A stretch of DNA of 20,340 nt from Thioalkalivibrio sp. (GTDB taxonomy: Bacteria > Pseudomonadota > Gammaproteobacteria > Ectothiorhodospirales > Ectothiorhodospiraceae), in assembly GCA_003555285.1 (NCBI GenBank), contig PWGH01000313.1, positions 1 through 20,340 on the forward strand, read 5' to 3'. How positions within the stretch are numbered: position 1 is the first letter of the stretch; each line of letters begins with the position of its first letter. Below, one piece after another: positions 7,699 to 13,551 of this stretch. A program made the translations under genes and the position numbers. The notes beneath the pieces are model-generated. The model ran no database searches. It saw only the letters and a program-made list of their open reading frames with translations, and was not told where the DNA came from.

Positions 7699-7734
7699 TG
7701 TAGGGTGGGTGCGCTGCGCTTCACCCACCCTACA
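7699..7734. repeat. REP-like palindrome (TGTAGGGTGGGTG arms)
   Basis: TGTAGGGTGGGTG (7699-7711) and CACCCACCCTACA (7722-7734) are perfect 13-bp inverted arms around a 10-base loop (CGCTGCGCTT). From general knowledge, palindromes starting GTAGGGTGGGT are dispersed in many gammaproteobacterial genomes as intergenic repeats. Only this one copy is in the window. Confidence 0.8.
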
Positions 7735-7777
7735 GGCTACCGGGCCGGTGTTTTCGCGCCCGATTCCAGCAGGGCGC

Positions 7778-7889
7778 CGCCGGGGAGGTCCGCAACGCTC
7801 TGGCGGGTGTCGGCAGCAGGGAAGCTGCCGTCAAGCCTACAGGGATGTATTCACGGCGTCCCGCCAGAGCGTTGCGGACCTCCCCGGCG
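7778..7889. repeat. Long inverted repeat with 30-bp perfect arms
   Basis: The left arm 7778-7807 (CGCCGGGGAGGTCCGCAACG...) is exactly complementary to the right arm 7860-7889. The 52-base interior holds a second hairpin, CGGCAGC (7811-7817) with GCTGCCG (7824-7830), then the stretch CCTACAGGGATGTATTCACG. The nested layout is that of an interspersed palindromic element rather than a simple terminator. It ends 18 bases before the acyltransferase stop codon. No transposase frame is inside. Confidence 0.85.
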
Positions 7890-7907
7890 ACGGTGCAACG
7901 CCGGCGG

Positions 7908-8804
7908 TCACCGGCGATAGGGGCTCGGGGTGCCTGGAGGCGCGGGGTGAAACCGCTTGTACGCCCAGTTGTATTGTTCCGGGCACTGGCGCACCAGGGT
8001 CTCGACCAGGCGGTTGATGGCCTCGGCGGCGCGCTGCGGATCGGGGTCGGCGACTTCCGGGCCGGCGTCGATCTGGTGGTAGCGAAAGCCGCGGCCGCGG
8101 GGCAGGCGCTCGGCAAAAAGAAAGATCACCCGGTCCTCGCGGCCGCGCAGCAGACGCGGGAGCAGGGTCATCGTCGGCGTGGGCTGGCCGAAGAAGGGGG
8201 CGAAAACCACAGCGGGCTGCCGCGGGCTTTGGTCCGGCAGGATGCCGATGAGCTCGCCTCGATTGCGCGCCGCCTGCAATTGGCGCAGGCCCTCCCGGTT
8301 CGCCGGGGCCAGACGCGCACCGGTCGACGCCCGGGCCGCCCTTACCCAGCGGTCCAGCTCCGGGATCGGCAGCGGGCTGTAGAAGGTGGTCATCGTCCCA
8401 AAACGCGCAGTGTCCAGCCCCGCAAACTCCCAGGATCCCAGGTGGGGGGTCACCAGGAACAGGGCCTGCCCGGGCGCCCGCTCTGCCGCCTGCTGGCTGG
8501 GGGTCGGCGATGCGCTCAGCGTCTCGAGACGGGCGGCGTCCGCGCGCCACAGCCAGGGGGCCTCGGTCAGCGCCTGCGCCATCGCCACCAGCGAACGACG
8601 GGCGACGCGTCGGCGCCAGGCCGGCGTCTGCTCCGGAAAACAAAGCCTCAGATTGATTCGCGTAATCCGGGCCGCGCGCGTTGGCAGCACCCACACCAAC
8701 CAGCCGAGCACCGTCCCCAACGCCTGGTTGGCCGGCAGCGGCAGGCGCGCCAGCGCGCGCAGGCCCAGCCCCAGGAACCAATCACGCAGGACGGCCCGCG
8801 TCAT
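7908..8804 (-). CDS. LpxL/HtrB-family lipid A biosynthesis acyltransferase
   Basis: A lysophospholipid acyltransferase of the LpxL/LpxM (HtrB/MsbB) family that adds a secondary acyl chain to lipid A, or acylates a related lipid, at the inner membrane. From the ATG at 8804 it has 298 residues (family about 300). A hydrophobic N-terminal segment (about residues 25-40, ending LGWLVWVLP) is the likely membrane anchor. The catalytic H-x4-E is seen as HLGSWE (121-126) within LVTPHLGSWEF. Downstream, IGILPDQSPRQP and FFGQPTPTMTLLPRL fit the acceptor/donor motif of the family. GTG 8807 is an alternative start. The stop of the upstream PP-loop gene is 91 bases away on the same strand. Which lpxL paralog it is cannot be decided here. 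Confidence 0.9.
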   Translation of the reverse strand: MTRAVLRDWFLGLGLRALARLPLPANQALGTVLGWLVWVLPTRAARITRINLRLCFPEQTPAWRRRVARRSLVAMAQALTEAPWLWRADAARLETLSASPTPSQQAAERAPGQALFLVTPHLGSWEFAGLDTARFGTMTTFYSPLPIPELDRWVRAARASTGARLAPANREGLRQLQAARNRGELIGILPDQSPRQPAVVFAPFFGQPTPTMTLLPRLLRGREDRVIFLFAERLPRGRGFRYHQIDAGPEVADPDPQRAAEAINRLVETLVRQCPEQYNWAYKRFHPAPPGTPSPYRR

Positions 8805-8895
8805 CACGGCCTTGCTGCCCGCGCCGTCGACAACGACGGGCGCATCATCGTGGGCCGGCGCGGATTCCGGAGCCGGTCACGCAGGCTCGACCGGG

Positions 8896-9651
8896 TCATT
8901 CCGCCTCCGATGCCGCTGCCGGCGGCTGGTCGGCACGCAACAGCGGGCCGAGCGTGGTGCGCAGATTGCGGAACAGGGTCGGGTGCACGGCCTCCTCGCG
9001 GGCCAGCAGCGCCTTCATGTGTTCACGCTGGGTGGGCTGGGCAAAGCAGGCCGGGCAGTTGTCGGGGATCACCGGCAGGTCGGCGGCGGCGGCAAAGTCG
9101 CGCGTCTGGCGCTCGCGCACATAGACCAGCGGCCGGATCACCCGCAGATCGCCGGCGTCGATGCGGTAGTGGGCCTTCATCGTGCGCAATTGCCCGCCGT
9201 GAAAGGCGCTCATCAAAAAGCTCTCGGCCAGATCGTCCAGGTGCTGCCCCAGCGCAAGCACCGTATACTCCTGCTCGCGCGCGGTTCGATACATCAGCCC
9301 GCGTTTAATCCGGGAGCAGTAGGCGCAGAAGGAATTCTTGCCCATCTCCTGCGTTGCCCGTTCGGCGATGGGTTCGGCAATGAAGAACCAGGGAATGCCG
9401 TGCGTCCCGAGGTAGTCGCGCAGGCGCTCGGGCTCGAAGCCTTCAATCTGGGGGTCGATGGTCACCGCGCCGACCTCGAATTCCACCGGCGCACGCCGCG
9501 CCAGATCGTGCAACAACCACAGCAGGGTCAGCGAGTCCTTGCCGCCGGAGACACCGACCAGCACCCGGTCGCCGGCACGGATCATGTCGAACTCGGCAAT
9601 GGCCTTACCGGCCAGCCGGCGAATCGAAGAAGGGACACGCGGTGCATTCAT
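8896..9651 (-). CDS. TtcA-family PP-loop ATP-binding protein (tRNA 2-thiocytidine type)
   Basis: An adenylating PP-loop enzyme of the TtcA/TilS superfamily, presumably acting in tRNA thiolation. The ATP loop is SGGKDS (35-40). Two CxxC motifs are present, C109-A-Y-C112 in FCAYCSRIKRGLMYRTA and C199-P-A-C202 in DNCPACF. E. coli TtcA ligates an Fe-S cluster with C122, C125 and C222, so cluster binding is likely. LGQHLDDLAESFLM (134-147) and VIRPLVYVRE (171-180) match TtcA conserved blocks. At 251 residues it is shorter than E. coli TtcA (311) and lacks its C-terminal part, so it may be a paralog rather than the orthologous s2C32 enzyme. The symbol is withheld. ATG 9651 is preferred over an in-frame TTG at 9672. 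Confidence 0.85.
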   Translation of the reverse strand: MNAPRVPSSIRRLAGKAIAEFDMIRAGDRVLVGVSGGKDSLTLLWLLHDLARRAPVEFEVGAVTIDPQIEGFEPERLRDYLGTHGIPWFFIAEPIAERATQEMGKNSFCAYCSRIKRGLMYRTAREQEYTVLALGQHLDDLAESFLMSAFHGGQLRTMKAHYRIDAGDLRVIRPLVYVRERQTRDFAAAADLPVIPDNCPACFAQPTQREHMKALLAREEAVHPTLFRNLRTTLGPLLRADQPPAAASEAE

Positions 9652-9809
9652 GGGCCGCCAACATACCCGCAAACGCGGTACCTGCGCCAGAAACGAGCGT
9701 TCTCCAGCCGAAATCTCCGCCGCAGCGCGAGCGATCGCACCGTGTTCGCGGCCGCGGCCCGTTCAAAACCGGTCCCGATAGTCACCAATCCCCTCGCAGA
9801 AAACCCCGT

Positions 9810-9833
9810 GTAGGAGACGAGCCCCCTCGGCGA
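9810..9833. repeat. Half copy of REP-like palindrome (GTAGGAG...CGGCGA)
   Basis: GTAGGAGACGAGCCCCCTCGGCGA differs at only one position from the complement of the right arm of the element at 10400-10468. The partner arm is missing here. It lies 10 bases past the hemerythrin stop codon. Confidence 0.75.
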
Positions 9834-9843
9834 CCTTCGGCGC

Positions 9844-10272
9844 TCAACCCATCAGGTTGACCGGGTGGAGCGACAGATGCGGTTTCATCTTCATATCCTC
9901 TTTCAAGACGTGGTCGAGCAACCAGTCACGCAACAGCTGCATGAGGGCGTCCATCTCTGTCGCCCGATCCGGTCCTTGCTGTTGTGCGAGGATTTGTTGG
10001 CTCAACTCCTCGAGCCGATCCATCAATCGTTGGTGGGCCAGCTTGTGGTCCATATAGCCCGAATACTTGATCGCATACTGGATGCGCTCCTCGCGGTCGA
10101 AGTGTTCACGGGCGTAGTGCGACAGCTGCTCCACCGCAATCGGCAGGGAATCATCGTCTTGCGGATGGCGGTGGGCGGCCTCCACCATGTTGATCAGACA
10201 CAATAGATAGCGGTGATCCTGATCGATGATCAGGTTGTTCACACTCATTTGCTTGCGCCATTGCAGGGGCAT
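9844..10272 (-). CDS. Single-domain bacteriohemerythrin
   Basis: A non-heme di-iron oxygen-binding protein of the four-helix hemerythrin fold, cytosolic, used for O2 storage, delivery or sensing. From ATG 10272 it has 142 residues, and GGAG at 10278-10281 sits six bases before that start. All seven iron ligands are visible in order: H20 (IDQDH), H57 and E61 (HFDREE), H76 and H80 (HKLAH), H121 and D126 (HVLKED). The N-terminus MPLQWRKQMSVNN follows the usual hemerythrin opening; a longer start at 10365 would add an unrelated Arg/Cys-rich leader and is not favoured. It stands alone, bounded on both sides by copies of the same REP-like repeat. No chemoreceptor or cyclase domain is fused. Confidence 0.93.
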   Translation of the reverse strand: MPLQWRKQMSVNNLIIDQDHRYLLCLINMVEAAHRHPQDDDSLPIAVEQLSHYAREHFDREERIQYAIKYSGYMDHKLAHQRLMDRLEELSQQILAQQQGPDRATEMDALMQLLRDWLLDHVLKEDMKMKPHLSLHPVNLMG

Positions 10273-10399
10273 ACGGACTCCGGGATTGCTTTTTGATGAC
10301 TGGTCGCACGCGGCCGGCACGGGGTCTTCGCGGCAGTTGCACACAGAGTGCACGCGCTGCGCCATGGTACGCCAGCTTCGGCGGCCAGGGCATCGTGTC

Positions 10400-10468
10400 G
10401 TAGGAGGCCAGCCCCCTGGGCGATGCCCTTCGCCCGGCGCCGTATCGCCGAGGGGGCTCGCCTCCTAC
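10400..10468. repeat. REP-like palindrome (GTAGGAGGC arms)
   Basis: The left arm 10400-10424 (GTAGGAGGCCAGCCCCCTGG...) pairs with the right arm 10444-10468 at 23 of 25 positions around a 19-base loop. The same arm sequence appears singly at 9810-9833. Palindromes of the GTAGGAGC/GGCT type are widely dispersed as REP elements in gammaproteobacteria (general knowledge). Confidence 0.85.
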
Positions 10469-10469
10469 A

Positions 10470-10479
10470 GGGGGGGGGG
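10470..10479 (+). repeat. Homopolymeric run of ten G
   Basis: Ten consecutive G follow the REP right arm (CCTCCTACA) after one base. The run is 108 bases upstream of the pip start, in noncoding DNA. Confidence 0.9.
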
Positions 10480-10587
10480 CGGAGCGGTGGTGATCGTTGG
10501 GGGGTGATGGATCGGGGGTGGGCTCTTTTCAGGTCGCGGTTTTTTGGCCACACTGCCGGCCCTGAATCCGTGCGAGGCGCCGCTGCG

Positions 10588-11538
10588 ATGACTGCGTTTT
10601 ATCCACCGCTGGAATCCAACCGCACCGGCATGTTGGAGGTCGGCGACGGCCACCGCCTGTACTGGGAGGAATCCGGGAATCCCGACGGCCTGCCTGCGGT
10701 GTTCCTGCACGGCGGCCCGGGATCCGGTTGCGAGCCGTGGCACCGGCGCTTCTTCGACCCGGCGCGCTATCGCATCGTGCTCTTCGACCAGCGCGGTTCG
10801 GGGCGTTCTACGCCGCACGCCGGGCTCGAGGCCAACACCACCGCGCACCTGATCCAGGACCTGGAGCTGTTGCGGGTGACCCTGCAGATCGAGCGCTGGG
10901 TGGTCTTCGGCGGTTCGTGGGGATCGACGCTAGGGCTCGCCTATGCGCAGGCGCATCGGGAGCGGGTGCTGGGGCTCATCCTGCGCGGCATCTTTCTGTG
11001 TCGGCCCTGCGACGTCCAGTGGTTCTACCAATCGGGCGCCGATCGCATTTTTCCGGAGGCCTGGGCCGAATTCGAGGCCCATATCCCTCCGGACGAGCGC
11101 GCGGACATGGTCCGGGCCTTCCACCGGCGCCTGATCGATCCCGACCCCCGGGTGCAGGACGCCGCCGCCCGGACCTGGTCGGTGTGGGAAGGGCGCGCCT
11201 CCTGCCTGCGGCCGAACCCGAATGTTCTCGCGCATTTTGCCGCACCCGCGGTGGCGGTGAGCCTCGCGCGCATCGAGTGCCATTACTTCGTACACGACAG
11301 CTTCATGGAGCCCGATCAGCTGCTGCGCGATGCCGGGCGGCTCGCGGGCATCCCCGGGGTGATCGTGCACGGCCGCTACGATGTGGTGTGTCCGGTGGAA
11401 CAGGCCGTGGCCCTGCATGGCGCCTGGCCCGAGGCCGAATTGCACATCGTGCCCGACGCCGGGCACTCGGCCGCCGAGCCGGGCATCGCCCGGCAACTGG
11501 TGGCCGCTACCGACCGCTTCGCCGCCGAACTGGCATGA
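10588..11538 (+). CDS. pip: Prolyl iminopeptidase
   Basis: A serine peptidase of family S33 (alpha/beta hydrolase) that removes N-terminal proline from peptides, in the cytosol. It has 316 residues, like the Neisseria/Xanthomonas type. Seen in order: oxyanion-hole HGGPGSGCEPWH (41-52), FDQRGSGRSTPH (66-77), nucleophile elbow GGSWGS with Ser110, then the cap with HRRLIDPDP, and the rest of the triad at Asp265 (HGRYDVVCP) and His293 (DAGHSAAE). The start ATG 10588 has GAGG at 10574-10577. An in-frame longer start would run back through the REP element and G-run and is rejected. The stop codon overlaps the dtd start, so the two are translationally coupled. Confidence 0.95.
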   Translation: MTAFYPPLESNRTGMLEVGDGHRLYWEESGNPDGLPAVFLHGGPGSGCEPWHRRFFDPARYRIVLFDQRGSGRSTPHAGLEANTTAHLIQDLELLRVTLQIERWVVFGGSWGSTLGLAYAQAHRERVLGLILRGIFLCRPCDVQWFYQSGADRIFPEAWAEFEAHIPPDERADMVRAFHRRLIDPDPRVQDAAARTWSVWEGRASCLRPNPNVLAHFAAPAVAVSLARIECHYFVHDSFMEPDQLLRDAGRLAGIPGVIVHGRYDVVCPVEQAVALHGAWPEAELHIVPDAGHSAAEPGIARQLVAATDRFAAELA

Positions 11539-11981
11539 TCGCGCTGATCCAGCGCGTCACCGAGGCCAACGTGCGGGTGGGCGGCGACACCGTGGCGGCG
11601 ATCGGTCCGGGGCTGCTCGCGCTGATCGCGGTCGAGCCCGAGGACACCGAGGCGACCGGCGCGCGTACGCTGGAACGCCTGCTCGGCTATCGGATCTTCA
11701 ATGACGCCCAGGGGCGGATGAACCGCAGCCTGCGCGACAGCGGCGGTGGCCTGCTGCTGGTGCCACAATTCACGCTAGCCGCGGACACCGACAAGGGAAT
11801 GCGCCCGAGCTTCAGCGGCGGCGCGAGCCCGGAACAGGGGGCAACCCGGTTCGCAGCGCTGGTCGCACGCGCCGAGGCCGCGTACCCGATCGTCGCCAGC
11901 GGCGTATACGGTGCCGACATGCAGGTGGCACTGATCAACGACGGCCCCGTCACCTTCCGGCTGCATATCCGATCCAGGTGA
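11535..11981 (+). CDS. dtd: D-aminoacyl-tRNA deacylase
   Basis: Hydrolyses D-amino acids (and glycine) wrongly attached to tRNA, a cytosolic proofreading enzyme acting as a homodimer. The 148 residues are typical. MIALIQRVTEANVRV (1-15) is the family opening. The catalytic Thr80 lies in VPQFTLAADTDKGMRPSF (76-93), and the cross-subunit Gly-cisPro motif is in NDGPVTF (135-141). Position 77 is Pro where E. coli has Ser in SQFT; the Gln-Phe-Thr part is kept. The ATG overlaps the pip stop (ATGA), so dtd is expressed from the pip transcript. Coupling a peptide-recycling enzyme with tRNA proofreading may be incidental. Confidence 0.96.
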   Translation: MIALIQRVTEANVRVGGDTVAAIGPGLLALIAVEPEDTEATGARTLERLLGYRIFNDAQGRMNRSLRDSGGGLLLVPQFTLAADTDKGMRPSFSGGASPEQGATRFAALVARAEAAYPIVASGVYGADMQVALINDGPVTFRLHIRSR

Positions 11982-12453
11982 TCCGCCCCCACCCCGGCGT
12001 CCCGTGATCCCACCCGATCCCCCAAACCACGGCCATCGGTTATACCGGACGAGGGTCAGAATCCGGCATTGGCGCGTGGGGCGGGGCGTTCGCGCGATGA
12101 AAAAAATCCTCGATTGCAGGGTCGCGCGGCCATCTGGTTCTGGTTTTTGCGCTCGACCTGGGGGGATGGGCGCTGAAGCGCGCATTGCGGGGTCAGCTCA
12201 AGGCGCGCGGCGCGCGGGAGTGCTATAAGAACGTTGGGCCGAGTTCGCGACGCTGACGAACGGACGGTGTTGCTGGGCCGGGTGATGACGAAGGCGGGGA
12301 GCACGAAGCCCGAGGCCGACCTCACACCCGCTCTCCTGGAACGGCCTGCCGGCGCGCTGCGCCCGGCGCACAGGGTCGGGGTCCCTCCCGCCGTTCGTGT
12401 CACCCGCAGGTCAATGGGCCACGCCATGTACGGGCCCGCATGAGGAGACCACG
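11982..12453. other. Long gene-free region and leader of the TAXI transporter
   Basis: No coding region is convincing in these 472 bases. A short frame starting ATG-AAA-AAA at 12097 has no family resemblance. A promoter-like extended -10 lies at 12221-12229, which would give a leader of about 215 bases. Within it, ACGAACGG (12256-12263) is perfectly complementary to CCGTTCGT (12391-12398). Inside that domain, GC-rich hairpins such as GGCGC-GCT-GCGCC can form near 12350-12365. No known riboswitch class is recognised. Confidence 0.4.
12221..12229 (+). promoter_or_regulatory. Extended -10 promoter element for TAXI operon
   Basis: TG-C-TATAAG matches the extended -10 consensus TGnTATAAT in all but the last base. 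No good -35 box is found 17 bases upstream, which extended -10 promoters tolerate. It would start transcription near 12236. Confidence 0.35.
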
Positions 12454-13443
12454 ATGAACGTTCGAACCATGGGTGGGTTGGTGCTGGCCCTCGCCGCACT
12501 GGCCCTGCTGGGCACCAGTGCCCTGGCGCAGGATCGCGCAGGCTGGCCGAACTCGGTCAATATCGGGACCGCCTCCCAGGGCGGAACCTACTTTATCTAT
12601 GGGGCCGGTTGGGGCGGCCTGGCGCAGGAAAAACTGGGCATCAACACCACCGCCGAGGTCACCGGTGGCCCGACGCAGAACCTCGTGCTGGTGCATTCCG
12701 GTCAGCTGCAATTCGGCATGACCACCCTCGGACCCGGCCAGGACGGCTGGAACGGTACGCTAGACATGGCCCCCGGCCTGGAAACCCGGGGCGTCCGCGC
12801 GATGTTTCCGATGTACATGACGCCCTTCCAGATCGTCAGCCTCGAGCGCTCCGGGATCAACTCGATCGCCGATCTCGAAGGCAAGCGCGTGGGCGTGGGC
12901 CCCCGGGGCGGCACGGCCAGCGTGTATTGGCCGCGGTTTTTCGAGCAGCTCGGTGTGAAGGTGCGCGTGCAGTACGGCGGCGCCTCGGATCTTGCCGGGC
13001 AGCTGCAGGACCGGCAGATCGACGCCTTCGCCTTTGCCGCCGGCATCCCGATCTCCGCCTTCAGCCAGATCGAGGCCCAGCACGCGGTGAACATTTTCTC
13101 CTTCAACGAAGCGGAACTCGAGGCGATCGTGGCCAACCATCCGGTCAGCGCAATCACCATTCCGGCCGGGACCTACCGCTCGGTCGACGAGGACCAGGTG
13201 ACCGTCGCGATGTGGAACTACGCGATTGCGAACAAGGACATGCCGGAATCGCTGGTGTACGGCATCATGCAGTCGGTGCTCGATAACAACGACCGGATGG
13301 TCAGCATCCATCGGTCGGCGACCGAGACCCTGCCCGAGAATTACGCCACCAACACCTTCATGTGGTTCCATCCGGGCGCGGTGCGCTACTTCCAGGAAAA
13401 AGGCTTTGCAATCGACCCGAAGCTGATCCCGCCCGAAATGTAA
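12454..13443 (+). CDS. TAXI family TRAP transporter solute-binding protein
   Basis: The periplasmic binding component of a tripartite ATP-independent periplasmic (TRAP) transporter of the TAXI (TRAP-associated extracytoplasmic immunogenic) class. It delivers solute to the ion-driven permease encoded next. It has 329 residues with a clear signal peptide (hydrophobic 7-22, cleavage after A-L-A at 25). Family blocks: NIGTASQGGTYFIYGAGWG, VTGGPTQNLVLVHSGQLQFGM, then DLEGKRVGVGPRGGTASVYWP and QLQDRQIDAFAFAAGIP. GAGGAG at 12442-12447 precedes ATG 12454. TAXI proteins have been linked to dicarboxylates or glutamate-like solutes; the substrate cannot be read from the sequence. Confidence 0.95.
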   Translation: MNVRTMGGLVLALAALALLGTSALAQDRAGWPNSVNIGTASQGGTYFIYGAGWGGLAQEKLGINTTAEVTGGPTQNLVLVHSGQLQFGMTTLGPGQDGWNGTLDMAPGLETRGVRAMFPMYMTPFQIVSLERSGINSIADLEGKRVGVGPRGGTASVYWPRFFEQLGVKVRVQYGGASDLAGQLQDRQIDAFAFAAGIPISAFSQIEAQHAVNIFSFNEAELEAIVANHPVSAITIPAGTYRSVDEDQVTVAMWNYAIANKDMPESLVYGIMQSVLDNNDRMVSIHRSATETLPENYATNTFMWFHPGAVRYFQEKGFAIDPKLIPPEM

Positions 13444-13458
13444 GGCCAGCACCCCGTT

Positions 13459-13489
13459 GCCGCACCCGGCCAGGGGGCCGCGGTGCGGC
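13459..13489 (+). promoter_or_regulatory. Strong intercistronic hairpin between binding protein and permease genes
   Basis: GCCGCACC-CGGCC (13459-13471), loop AGGG, GGCCG (13476-13480), one bulged C, and GGTGCGGC (13482-13489) make 13 GC-rich base pairs. There is no T-run, so it is more likely an RNA 3' end stabiliser or partial terminator that keeps binding-protein mRNA above permease mRNA. Confidence 0.65.
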
Positions 13490-13551
13490 GATGGCCATGT
13501 CTTGGCCGGGGATCGGCGTCCCGAACGCCCGGCCGCAACCCTGGGAATCCC

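Larger units (their letters stand above)
10273..10587. other. Gene-free spacer between divergent hemerythrin and pip
   Basis: No coding region is supported in these 315 bases. The spacer must contain the promoters of both divergent genes. It also holds the REP-like palindrome at 10400-10468 and the ten-G run at 10470-10479. Weak boxes TTTTCA and CACACT, 17 bases apart (about 10526-10555), are the best guess for a pip promoter, but the match is poor. Confidence 0.35.

Noticed and set aside
7845..9813. Long plus-strand frames (487 and 475 codons) opposite the acyltransferase and TtcA-like genes
   Set aside because: Low-complexity Arg/Gly/Pro-rich translations without motifs, while the minus-strand genes carry complete catalytic motifs.
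10348..10587. N-terminal extension of prolyl iminopeptidase from an upstream in-frame start
   Set aside because: It would translate through the REP palindrome and G-run into Arg/Gly-rich sequence. The family start MTAFYPPLE at 10588 has its own ribosome site.
12097..12228. Short frame starting ATG-AAA-AAA-ATC after a seven-A run upstream of the TAXI gene
   Set aside because: No domain, no good ribosome binding site and no sensible composition. An alternative frame gives a hydrophobic stretch, but that would need a frameshift for which there is no evidence.
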